Shown here: positions 8,940 through 16,502 of the stretch, one piece after another
How positions within the stretch are numbered: the stretch's first letter is position 1
Layout: every line of letters starts with the position of its first letter
NCBI GenBank assembly: GCA_038204465.1
Contig: JBBRCX010000041.1
Location: 1 to 38,723 of the forward strand
Direction of reading: 5' to 3'
Source of the DNA: JBBRCX01 sp038204465
Lineage (GTDB): Bacteria; Planctomycetota; Phycisphaerae; Tepidisphaerales; Tepidisphaeraceae
DNA: 38,723 bases
Program-made: the position numbers and the translations under genes
The notes under the pieces: generated by a model
Seen by the model: only the letters and a program-made list of their open reading frames with translations
What the model was told of the DNA's origin: nothing
The model's database searches: none

Positions 8940-10037
8940 TTGCGGAACGCGTTTTCCATTTTCCTCGTGCTGATCGGATTGATCATCCGATCGCCGGCTT
9001 TGCGCGCGGCCGAAGCGCCGCGGCGTTATCGCATACAACAGGTGCTTCAGCTCAGGCTCGAAGACGGGAAGGTTGTGTTGAGGACCGAACTCCCGCAGTC
9101 GAACGGGGACATGCCGGAGCTTATCGAGATCGACGGCACTGACGGCACCGCGACGGTGCGGGTCGAGCGCGAGACCAAAGCAGGCTTGGCCGTGCCGACG
9201 CGCTACGCGTTGTCGATCAGCAACGCTGAGCGCCCGGGACGCAGCGAGTCGGTCGAGGTGAAGTGGGCGCAGGGCGAGCTGGACGTGATGAAGTCGGTGC
9301 AAATCGCAGCGGCTTCGGACCGGGGGGCTTCGGTTCGGCTGACGAGGCTCGTGGTGCCGCCCGCTGCGGCGGGGGCAGCGGCAGAATCGGAGGCGGAGGA
9401 GGAGCAGCCGGTCCACCTGACCGTGAACGGGCTCGGGCGGCAGGCGCAGCAGGAAGTGGGCGTGGTGAGCAAGGACCTTCAGACGCTCATGCGCGACCAC
9501 CCCGCGGAAGCGAATGCGTATCTGCGGCCGGTGCTGCGCGAGCTCGGACAGGAGGCGTTGTTCGCGCCCGACCGGCGGCTCGCATGGCAGGTGTTCGCCG
9601 CGCAGTGGCAACCGGAGCAGCGTACGATGCAGGCGGTGCGAAGCCTGGTGTCGAGCCTGGACGATCCCAAGCAAGCGGCGCGCGACAAGGCGACCGAAGC
9701 GTTGAAGCGGATGGGCCTGGACGCTGTCGTGGCCCTTGAGCATGTAGACCGGGCCCGGCTTTCGGCGGAGCAGAACCTGCGGATCGACGCCATCCTCTCG
9801 GCCTATTCGAAGATGTCCTCCGTTGAGGTGCGGCGGCTGCGCGAGGATCCCGCGTTCCTCCTCGATTGCCTGAACAGCGACGACAAGTCGGTTCGCCGGG
9901 CCGCGCTGAGCGAGCTGACGGAGCAGTTCGGAAAGAAGGTGCAGATCGACGTGGACGCGCCAGCGGCGCAGCGGGGCGACGCGGTCGCGGCGCTGCGAAG
10001 GCAGCTTCTCTCCACGACGACCAAGCCGGCGCCGTAG
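8940..10037 (+). CDS. Secreted protein of unknown function with alpha-helical (HEAT-like) C-terminus
   Basis: About 365 residues from a TTG at 8940. That start puts a signal peptide (RNAFSIFLVLIGLII core, cleavage probably after about residue 23, ALRA/AEA) right at the N-terminus. The frame is open to 8799, but that start is also TTG and gives an unlikely non-hydrophobic leader. An in-frame GTG at about 8911 is another possibility. Residues ~25-140 look beta-rich. A Gly/Ala/Glu-rich linker follows, and the last ~190 residues are helical with short HEAT-like repeats. No enzymatic motif is recognised. It diverges from moxR and converges on the acyl carrier protein gene. No SD is visible, and a TACAAT at 8925-8930 could be a -10 element giving a nearly leaderless message, but no good -35 accompanies it. 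Confidence 0.7.
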   Translation: MRNAFSIFLVLIGLIIRSPALRAAEAPRRYRIQQVLQLRLEDGKVVLRTELPQSNGDMPELIEIDGTDGTATVRVERETKAGLAVPTRYALSISNAERPGRSESVEVKWAQGELDVMKSVQIAAASDRGASVRLTRLVVPPAAAGAAAESEAEEEQPVHLTVNGLGRQAQQEVGVVSKDLQTLMRDHPAEANAYLRPVLRELGQEALFAPDRRLAWQVFAAQWQPEQRTMQAVRSLVSSLDDPKQAARDKATEALKRMGLDAVVALEHVDRARLSAEQNLRIDAILSAYSKMSSVEVRRLREDPAFLLDCLNSDDKSVRRAALSELTEQFGKKVQIDVDAPAAQRGDAVAALRRQLLSTTTKPAP

Positions 10038-10095
10038 CAAGCGACCAATTCCGCCGACTTCATCGGAGATCCGCGCGGGACATTGAGCAGGGGAG

Positions 10096-10139
10096 GCGCG
10101 TCGGCGGGCGATTATTTTTTTCGGGGTTTGCCGACGCGC
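10096..10139. repeat. Perfect 10-bp inverted repeat between convergent genes (possible bidirectional terminator)
   Basis: GCGCGTCGGC at 10096-10105 is the exact complement of GCCGACGCGC at 10130-10139, with a 24-base loop that contains a run of seven T. It overlaps the last codons and stop of the acyl carrier protein gene and lies 60 bp beyond the stop of the plus-strand gene. No U-tract follows the stem on either strand, so it is not a classical intrinsic terminator. It may act with Rho or protect 3' ends. Confidence 0.4.
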
Positions 10140-10381
10140 TGGGCGGTGGCGAACATCAGGTCGACGGTGTCCATATCTTTGGGCTGCACTTTTCCGGCGG
10201 GGATGCGGAGGTTCGTGACTTTTTCCAGGTACAGCAGGATGTCGACCAGGGCGAGCGAGTCAATCATTCCGGATGAGACCAGCGGCGTGCTGTTCTCCAG
10301 GGTGACGCCCGGCCGGCGGATGATCTGCTTGAGGATGTACTCGCGGATTTGTGCAGCCTGTGCTTCTTCCTGCTCGGTCAT
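10112..10381 (-). CDS. Acyl carrier protein (DltC-like role)
   Basis: An 89-residue acidic protein with the carrier-protein motif GMIDSLAL at 38-45. Ser42 is the expected 4'-phosphopantetheine attachment site. Length and helix pattern fit a stand-alone ACP. The ATG at 10381 is preceded by AGGA at a good distance. It is the last gene of the minus-strand locus, 45 bp after the acyl-AMP ligase. This suggests that the ligase activates a carboxylic acid, loads it on this carrier as a thioester, and the MBOAT protein takes it from there, as DltA/DltC/DltB do for D-alanine. It is not the fatty-acid-synthesis ACP by context, since no fab genes are adjacent. The C-terminus is basic (GKPRKK). Confidence 0.88.
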   Translation of the reverse strand: MTEQEEAQAAQIREYILKQIIRRPGVTLENSTPLVSSGMIDSLALVDILLYLEKVTNLRIPAGKVQPKDMDTVDLMFATAQRVGKPRKK

Positions 10382-10426
10382 GAGGATTCCTGTGAGCTGA
10401 CGGCCATGGGGGCGGGCAGGCGATCG

Positions 10427-12178
10427 TCAGGTTGACTTGCTCCCCGCATCGCCGGCGGGGTCGGGGGCAAGCTCCGGGTGCTCGGCCATCAGTTTGTCGC
10501 GCGTGGTGGATCGCGCGGGTTTGCCGGCGGTGCTCTTCACGATCCAGCGCGGCGGCTTGAGGTAGACCGCGCGGGCGGCAACGCCCAGCTCGGCGACGAT
10601 CGCATTGCGCACGGCGCGCTCGATGTTCAGACTGTCGGCGAGCTGCTCTTCCTTGTCCACCTCGGCGACGACGACGATGTCCTCCGTCCCAAGATCGGGA
10701 TTGTAGACGCCCATGGCCACGGCGCGGCCGTCGTGGATCGATGGGTGAGCGCAGACGATCTCCTCAACGTCCTGCGGATAGATGTTCTTGCCCGCCACGA
10801 TGATCAGGTCCTTCTTTCGACCGATCACATAGAGCTCGCCTTCGAGCTGGAAGCCGAGGTCGCCCGTCTTGTACCAGCCGTTGAGGAGCACCTTCTCGGT
10901 GAGGTCGGGGCGGTTGTAGTAGCCGTCGAACAGCGAGTCGCTGCGGATGTAGATCTCACCGATGTGGCCGTCGGCGAGGTCGTGGCCTGCTTCGGCGACG
11001 ACACGAACTTCGTTGCCGGGCAGACAGCGCCCGGACGAGACGAAGCTGAAGCCGTTGGCGCCGGGATCTATCAGCGGAGCGGCGACATGCTCCTGCCGCA
11101 GCCGGTCGGGATCGACGGTGACGCGCTGGGGGCTTGTCTTGCCGTCGACGATGGATTGGGTGATGGCGAAGACGTTTTCGGCCATGCCGTATGAGCTCTG
11201 CAGCACGTGAGCCCCGACGCCATTGACCGGGTAGGCGGCGAGGAACTCGTCCATGCTCTGGGCGCGAACGGGCTCGGAACAGTTGACGATGGCCCGCAGC
11301 GACGAAAGCTCAAACTCAGGCCTGTCGTCCTCATGAACGCGGCGGGCGAGAAACTGCAGGGTGAAGTTGGGCACCCACGCGAGCGTGCATTGGTGATCGG
11401 AGATGAGCTGAAGCATGGTGCCGGGTTGAATGACCCAGTCCGTCGGCGACTGCATCACCACCGGCAGGTGGTAAGCGAGGGGGAGCATGAAGCAGGCGAT
11501 GAGCCCCATATCATGATAGAGGGGCAGCCAGCTGTAGACGCGATCGCTTTGAGTGACGTGCAGTGCGCCGGTCAGGTGATGCAATTGGGTGAGAACTGCG
11601 CTGTGCGAGAGGGCCACGCCTTTTTGCAGGCCGGTTGTGCCAGCCGAGTGCTGGATGAAGGCGAGCGCGTGGGGGTCGCAGGGGACTGGAGGGAGGCCCG
11701 AAGTGGCGCCGGCACCGGCGCTGTCGACGCTTCGGACCAATTGGCTGCCCTCGCCGACTTTTACATGGCTCAGAACGTCTTCGGGAAATGCGCTGTCGAG
11801 AACGATGAGTTTGGCTTTCAGGTTCGCGGAGACGCCGGCGAGTCCAAAGCGATACTTGGCGGGGTCCACCTTGAAGTTCGGGTAGGCGAGGATTGCGGGG
11901 ACCGCCCCGAGCATCATCGCCCCGACGAAGGCCGCCATCTGCACGATGCCCTGCGGCATGATGATGATGACAGTGTCGCGGGCGCGCAGACCTTTGGATG
12001 CGAAAAGCTGCGCCTGGGTCTGGGCGAGCTTCGTGAATTCTCCAAAGGTGACAGTGCTGAGCTGGTCCTCCCCGGCCCACATGGTGACGAACGGTCGCTC
12101 GGGAGGCGCGGCGGCGAGGGCCTGCAGAAGGGTCTGGAAGCGCGGGCCGTCCGTCGGTTTAGAACTGGAAATAGACAA
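10427..12178 (-). CDS. Fatty-acyl-AMP-ligase-like adenylating enzyme (ANL superfamily)
   Basis: A 583-residue acyl-adenylating enzyme. The ATP-binding loop SAGTTGLQKG lies at 178-187. A YKTGDLG motif and the hinge region GRKKDLIIVAGKNIYPQDVE follow in the second half, and the C-terminal catalytic lysine is in STAGKPAR (about K553). The NCSEPVRAQ segment after the central domain resembles the NGAEPV motif of fatty-acyl-AMP ligases rather than DltA. The start is a TTG at 12178, overlapping the MBOAT stop by 20 bp, with GGAG at 12186-12189 seven bases upstream; there is no in-frame ATG nearby. It probably activates a carboxylic or fatty acid and loads the ACP encoded 45 bp downstream. The substrate is not readable from the sequence. 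Confidence 0.9.
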   Translation of the reverse strand: MSISSSKPTDGPRFQTLLQALAAAPPERPFVTMWAGEDQLSTVTFGEFTKLAQTQAQLFASKGLRARDTVIIIMPQGIVQMAAFVGAMMLGAVPAILAYPNFKVDPAKYRFGLAGVSANLKAKLIVLDSAFPEDVLSHVKVGEGSQLVRSVDSAGAGATSGLPPVPCDPHALAFIQHSAGTTGLQKGVALSHSAVLTQLHHLTGALHVTQSDRVYSWLPLYHDMGLIACFMLPLAYHLPVVMQSPTDWVIQPGTMLQLISDHQCTLAWVPNFTLQFLARRVHEDDRPEFELSSLRAIVNCSEPVRAQSMDEFLAAYPVNGVGAHVLQSSYGMAENVFAITQSIVDGKTSPQRVTVDPDRLRQEHVAAPLIDPGANGFSFVSSGRCLPGNEVRVVAEAGHDLADGHIGEIYIRSDSLFDGYYNRPDLTEKVLLNGWYKTGDLGFQLEGELYVIGRKKDLIIVAGKNIYPQDVEEIVCAHPSIHDGRAVAMGVYNPDLGTEDIVVVAEVDKEEQLADSLNIERAVRNAIVAELGVAARAVYLKPPRWIVKSTAGKPARSTTRDKLMAEHPELAPDPAGDAGSKST

Positions 12179-13577
12179 AGACCGTCTCCTGTTTGCTCCA
12201 GACGATAATCAGGAGGACCGTCGCGGCGTAGTACGCGGGCGACATGAGCCAGAGCAACCGCCTCATGCCCGGCGCGTCCGCTCGTTCGATGAGAACCCGG
12301 ATGCCACTGAAGACAAAATAGCCGAGGAGGACCCCGGCAGTCATGAGATAAAAGTTTGGCCGGAGCACATGGGTCCGGAAGTGGGTGAGATCAAAGGCGC
12401 TGGCGAACATGGTTATCGCCTGATGGGCGCTGTGCGAGCGGAAGAAGACCCAGCCGAGGCAGATCAGGGCAAAGGTGAACGCCCAGGTGATGAAGCGCTC
12501 GAGCGAGTGGGGATTGTTGGACCGCTCGGGGTTCATCCGGCGGCGGGTCTGCTGGATGAGGCGGTGGCCAACCAGAAGGACGCCATGATACGCGCCCCAG
12601 AGAACGAAAGGCCAGGTGGCGCCATGCCAGAAGCCGAAGAGGGTCATGGAGAGCAGCAGGGCGGCGTTGCGCCACCACATGGGTCGAAACAGGGTTGCGA
12701 GCGGGAGGAAGAGGTAGTCGCGGATCCAGAACGAGAGCGACATGTGCCATCGCGTCCAGAACTGTGAGACGGTGAGTGAGAAGTAGGGCCGATCAAAGTT
12801 CTCGAGCAGCTCGATACCGAAGAGTCGCGCGCTGCCGATGACGATGTGCGAGTAGCCGGCGAAGTCGAAGTAAAGCTGCATCCCGTAGCCGACGGCAAGC
12901 ATCCACACGTCGAGCGGGCCCCATGCGTCGTAGAGGTCGAAGCCGGAGCGTACCCCTTCGCCGGGCATAATGCCCTGGTCGAGCACGCCGGCCATGACAA
13001 TCTTCATGAACAGTCCGATGGTGATGCGCCACGTTCCTCTGGAGACATCGTCCCAGGTGGGACCCGGGGCCTGGCGGAACTGCGGGAGCATCTCCGGCAG
13101 GCGGCACACGGGGCCGGAGAGAACCGTCGGCCAGAACGACATGTAGAGCGCGAATTCGATCGGCGTGGGATCGAGTTCTTCTTCGCGGTAAAGATCGAAG
13201 AGGTAGCTGAGCGCCTGGAAGGTCCAGAAGGAGACGCCGATGGGACGAATGAACCAGCGGGCACTGTAAGGGGGCCACGCGAGGGCGCCATGCCCAGCCT
13301 CCGGAAGATACTTGAACAGCGCGAGGATCAGCACGTTGAGTGCGATGCCAATCCACAGCAGGCCAATCGTGGGACTCTTGCGCAGCAGCCGGCCCATGAG
13401 GTAATTCACGACGGTGCTGGCGATGAGGACGGCGAGGAAGTCGAGCCCGTGCGTGGCGTAGAAGACGTAGCTGGCCGCGAGTAAGACGCACTGGCGGACG
13501 ATCGCCGAGCGCATCGGCATGATCAGCAGCCAGAGCCCGGCCAGGCACAGGAGGTAGCTGACGGAGTAGACAGTCAT
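12159..13577 (-). CDS. MBOAT O-acyltransferase with fused C-terminal acyl-shuttle hexapeptide
   Basis: A 472-residue multi-pass membrane protein of the DltB/AlgI type. The family core RWHMSLSFWIRDYLF (272-290, H278), FWHGATW (316-322, H318) and YHG (330-332, H331) is present; the conserved histidines line the MBOAT reaction tunnel. The protein ends exactly in FVYFQF (467-472, Tyr469) after a last membrane helix. In the mechanism described for Dlt-type systems, a C-terminal hexapeptide tyrosine takes the acyl group from the MBOAT centre and passes it to a serine of a separate transferase. In some systems the motif is on the microprotein DltX; in others, as apparently here, it is fused to the MBOAT. 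Its ATG overlaps the SGNH gene's stop (ATGA, 13574-13577), which suggests tight coupling. Confidence 0.93.
   Translation of the reverse strand: MTVYSVSYLLCLAGLWLLIMPMRSAIVRQCVLLAASYVFYATHGLDFLAVLIASTVVNYLMGRLLRKSPTIGLLWIGIALNVLILALFKYLPEAGHGALAWPPYSARWFIRPIGVSFWTFQALSYLFDLYREEELDPTPIEFALYMSFWPTVLSGPVCRLPEMLPQFRQAPGPTWDDVSRGTWRITIGLFMKIVMAGVLDQGIMPGEGVRSGFDLYDAWGPLDVWMLAVGYGMQLYFDFAGYSHIVIGSARLFGIELLENFDRPYFSLTVSQFWTRWHMSLSFWIRDYLFLPLATLFRPMWWRNAALLLSMTLFGFWHGATWPFVLWGAYHGVLLVGHRLIQQTRRRMNPERSNNPHSLERFITWAFTFALICLGWVFFRSHSAHQAITMFASAFDLTHFRTHVLRPNFYLMTAGVLLGYFVFSGIRVLIERADAPGMRRLLWLMSPAYYAATVLLIIVWSKQETVFVYFQF
12186..12189 (-). promoter_or_regulatory. Ribosome binding site for the TTG-started acyl-AMP ligase
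   Basis: GGAG on the minus strand, seven bases before the TTG at 12178. It lies inside the end of the MBOAT coding sequence and supports the non-ATG start and translational coupling. Confidence 0.65.
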
Positions 13578-14800
13578 TGCCGGGCGGCCTTGATCTCTCT
13601 GGCCCAGTTTTGCAGCTGCGGCCCGACGTCAACCATCAAGCGATCGGCGAGCAGCTTGTGCGCGGCGCCGGTGAAGTGGGCGAAGTCGCGCTGGCCCTGG
13701 GTGCCGGCGGCGTCGTCGGGATAGTTGGTCCATAGCTGCTCGGGGACGAGGTCGGTGTAGTCGAGGCAGAGAGCGCCGCACCGGGCGGCAAGGCTGGGCA
13801 TGTCTTTGCGGAATCGCTCCACATCCTGCGGAAGATTTGGATTGGGCTTCACCGGACGGATCGGCGCGAGATAGAGCACGACGTGGATGTTCTTGGATCG
13901 CGCGTAGCGCAGGGTCATTTCCAGGAGCTCGAGACTTGCCTGGTAGGGCTGCTGCGGAACCGGGCGGGCGGTTGCGGTGGTGATGCGCAGCGCCCTGTTG
14001 CGCAGGTCGTAGTACCAGAATGAGATTTGCGCCTGCATCTTGGCGCGCTCGGCGAAGAGCGGCAGGCGACGATCGAGGGCCGCGTTCACGCGGTCGTCGA
14101 AGCGCGCCGCGAGCGGCACGTGCATTTGGTTCACCGAGGTTCCGGCCGCAGGCTGCGCGGACTTCAGCGCCTGCGCCGCTTCCGGCAGGTCGGGGTTAGC
14201 CTTGACGAGCGCGTCGATGCTCGGCCAAAGGGGTGTTGCTCCGTTCATTAATTCATCGCGCACGGAAATGCCGCGGAACTCCTCGAGCACGCAGCCGGAG
14301 AGCAGGACATCGACCTGCCGCGGCTGATGCTCGGCGGCGCCGATCAGCTCGATCACCAACTCGGTTTCCGTCAAGTTTGGAAGCGCACAGAGGCGAACGT
14401 CATACAGTGGAGACGCATCGGGAGATTTCCGGGCGAGCAGGATTTCCAGCCACTGCGGCGTGATCATGTCGCCGTCCTTGTGGTCCATGATCGCGAGTGC
14501 CTGGGAATTGCCGGTGAACATCAGTTGCGGGCGAACGCCGTCGGTGATGCGGTTCTGCGTGACGGCCTGCTCGGCCATTTTCGCTTCGGCGAGGGTGATG
14601 CCGGCGGTGGAAGCGTCGCGCTGCGCATCGCCCCCCTGGGTGAACCGGAGGCGCTCGTTCTGCGCGGCGGTAAGTGCGTTAAATCGGTAGCGGGTAGCCC
14701 AGAGATTGCCGACTACGAGGACGAGGATGAGCGTGGCGAAGGGGGGGTAGAGCCGGGCCAGGCGGGAGCGGGCCGGCGCGATGGGATCCGTGGTAGTCAT
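13574..14800 (-). CDS. Membrane-anchored SGNH-like acyltransferase (DltD-like role)
   Basis: A 408-residue protein with one N-terminal membrane anchor (about 18-34) and a large extracytoplasmic domain. MFTGNSQ places a candidate nucleophile Ser99 at 97-100 (GNSQ). Near the C-terminus, DFAH at 372-375 is a textbook SGNH Asp-x-x-His pair. A buried strand HVVLYLAPIRP precedes it, as in DltD and AlgJ/AlgX-type proteins. The gene order SGNH, MBOAT, ligase, ACP with overlapping stops and starts argues that this enzyme accepts the acyl group from the MBOAT tyrosine and puts it on the final polymer. The ATG at 14800 has only a weak SD. Overall similarity to DltD is distant; the assignment rests on motifs and context. 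Confidence 0.78.
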   Translation of the reverse strand: MTTTDPIAPARSRLARLYPPFATLILVLVVGNLWATRYRFNALTAAQNERLRFTQGGDAQRDASTAGITLAEAKMAEQAVTQNRITDGVRPQLMFTGNSQALAIMDHKDGDMITPQWLEILLARKSPDASPLYDVRLCALPNLTETELVIELIGAAEHQPRQVDVLLSGCVLEEFRGISVRDELMNGATPLWPSIDALVKANPDLPEAAQALKSAQPAAGTSVNQMHVPLAARFDDRVNAALDRRLPLFAERAKMQAQISFWYYDLRNRALRITTATARPVPQQPYQASLELLEMTLRYARSKNIHVVLYLAPIRPVKPNPNLPQDVERFRKDMPSLAARCGALCLDYTDLVPEQLWTNYPDDAAGTQGQRDFAHFTGAAHKLLADRLMVDVGPQLQNWAREIKAARQ

Positions 14801-14901
14801 CCGGCGCTCGAACTTTCCGCGGCGCGACGCGTTTCACGCGAGAGCGCAGAATATAGGGCGCGCGCGAGGTGAGTCAAGAATCGCACAGTCGGCTTGGGGG
14901 C

Positions 14902-16305
14902 CTAAATATGAGGCGCCGTTTGAGCGGACGATCGGCCGAGCTTCAGCGTGCGCAGCACGTACCAGGGCATCCACAGGAGTCCACGAACTACCGCGGCGGC
15001 AACGGTTCCGAGGACGATTCCGGTCAGGCCCCAACGAAGATAGCGGACGAAGCAGTAACTCAGGATTACGTTCAGTATGCCGGTGAGTAGAACGGAGAGT
15101 GTGAACGCCTTCACCTTCCCCATTGCCAGCAGGATGGAACGGCCGACGGCGGTGCTCCCGCCGATGACGGTGTGCAGCAGGACCAGGGGAAGAATGGCGC
15201 GGGTTTCGGGAAGGCTGCTGCCAAGCCAGAGCCGGAACAGCACGGGCGAGGCCAACCAGATCAGGATCGAGCCGATGCTCAGCAGCGCGACGCTCGCCAG
15301 GGTGCCGCGCAGATAGTAGCGGCGCACGACATCGGCTTGTCCTTCCGCGTGCGCGAGGGCGCTGCGCGGCAGCAGGACCGCGGCGAGAGCGCCGACGAGG
15401 AGCAGGAGGCCGCTGTCGATCTGCACGGCCGGCGCGTAGCTCGCCACGGTCTCGGGCCCGATCAGACGGTTGATCAGGATGTAGTCGGTCGGCGCGAAGA
15501 GGAAGTCGGCGAGCTGCGCGATGGCGACCAACGAGCCGTACTTCAGAAGTTGGCCCACTACCGGAAGATGGACGAGTAGCCAGAAGCGAAGCGGGAGGCG
15601 GGCATGCCGGTCGACGAGAATGAATCGCATGAAGAAGAGAAACAGGCCTGAACCGAGATGAGCGATGCAGACGCGGCGCAGCGGATCGTTCGATTGCATG
15701 CAGGCGGCCAGCACGACCCAGAGGGCTTCGGCTGAGGCGAGCAGCAGATTGTCCAGCGCGATCTTCCCCTCGGTCTGCAGCACGGCGCCGGGCGCGTCGC
15801 TCAGCAAACGGAGGAGCGTTCCCGCGCCGAGCAGTCCGGCGAGAGTGACGGCCTGATTCTGAAACGGCGGAGGGATGACATGCCATCGATAGAAGTTTGC
15901 GAGATAGATCCAGAGGACAAAGGAACCGATCGTGCCGACGATGGCGGCTACGGCAAGACCGTTGGCGAAGAGTGTTCGCAAGGGATCATTCGCTGCGGCG
16001 CGCGAGCCGCCAAGGCCGGTGGAAGCGAGGGTTATGGACTCGATTGTTCCGAGCGGCAGGGTCGTGAGCGGAGAAGGCGGTGTCCGCGCAGCGGCCAGAG
16101 CGTGGATCAGCGCGGGACCGAGTCCAAGCGTGGTGTAATTGAGGATTCCGATGGTGGCGCGAAGCAGCGCGAGCAATGCGAAGGCGGGGACACTGGCGCG
16201 GTAGACGAGCGCCGAGATGATCAGCCAGCTCCCGACGCGTGCGGCGGACGCGACGTACGCGCTGGTGATGTCGCGCCGGATCGATCCATCTTGGCCGATG
16301 CGCAT
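14902..16305 (-). CDS. Polysaccharide/lipid-linked oligosaccharide flippase (MATE/MOP superfamily)
   Basis: A 467-residue protein with about 12-14 hydrophobic segments and little soluble sequence, the layout of Wzx/MOP-type flippases. The N-terminus (DITSAYVASAARVGSWLI) and the repeated loop charges fit the oligosaccharide flippase family. It most likely moves an undecaprenyl-linked glycan across the cytoplasmic membrane. It follows the 45-residue membrane protein by 7 bp and precedes the SGNH gene by 101 bp, on the same strand as two GT87-type glycosyltransferases. That context links glycan assembly, export and acylation. The ATG at 16305 is the natural start. The substrate is unknown. Confidence 0.85.
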   Translation of the reverse strand: MRIGQDGSIRRDITSAYVASAARVGSWLIISALVYRASVPAFALLALLRATIGILNYTTLGLGPALIHALAAARTPPSPLTTLPLGTIESITLASTGLGGSRAAANDPLRTLFANGLAVAAIVGTIGSFVLWIYLANFYRWHVIPPPFQNQAVTLAGLLGAGTLLRLLSDAPGAVLQTEGKIALDNLLLASAEALWVVLAACMQSNDPLRRVCIAHLGSGLFLFFMRFILVDRHARLPLRFWLLVHLPVVGQLLKYGSLVAIAQLADFLFAPTDYILINRLIGPETVASYAPAVQIDSGLLLLVGALAAVLLPRSALAHAEGQADVVRRYYLRGTLASVALLSIGSILIWLASPVLFRLWLGSSLPETRAILPLVLLHTVIGGSTAVGRSILLAMGKVKAFTLSVLLTGILNVILSYCFVRYLRWGLTGIVLGTVAAAVVRGLLWMPWYVLRTLKLGRSSAQTAPHI

Positions 16306-16312
16306 GCGGCGG

Positions 16313-16450
16313 TTAGTGCTGCGTTGCGGGAATGGAACCCGTCGGCTGCGTTGAAGTTGAAGCTTCGGGGCGGTTATGCTCGCGGATGAAGAGAATGACG
16401 CCGATGACGAGCAACGCGATCCCGATCCACTGCCATAGGCTCAGCTTCAT
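16313..16450 (-). CDS. 45-residue single-pass membrane protein
   Basis: A short gene with excellent translation signals: GGGAGGAG at 16453-16460 directly before the ATG at 16450. The product starts MKLSLWQWIGIALLVIGVIL, so one membrane helix occupies about residues 6-22. A short polar Ser/Thr/Pro-rich tail follows and ends in TQH. The stop is 7 bp before the flippase start, so the two are almost certainly co-translated. It has no recognised family. It could be a microprotein subunit of the flippase or a scaffold for the acylation complex, in the way DltX holds DltB and DltD together. It lacks the aromatic C-terminal hexapeptide of DltX, which is instead on the MBOAT. Confidence 0.75.
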   Translation of the reverse strand: MKLSLWQWIGIALLVIGVILFIREHNRPEASTSTQPTGSIPATQH

Positions 16451-16502
16451 TGCTCCTCCCGGAGTAGATCGAACGATCGCGGCCCCCGCGCAACGACAGG
16501 CT

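Noticed and set aside
8607..10040. 477-codon minus-strand frame opposite the secreted protein at 8940
   Set aside because: The product is Arg/Leu/His-rich without domains, and its end runs through moxR in another frame. The plus frame starts with a signal peptide.
10427..14800. A true dlt operon for D-alanylation of teichoic acids
   Set aside because: The ligase resembles fatty-acyl-AMP ligases, not DltA, and there are no teichoic-acid genes or Gram-positive features. Only the relay logic is shared.
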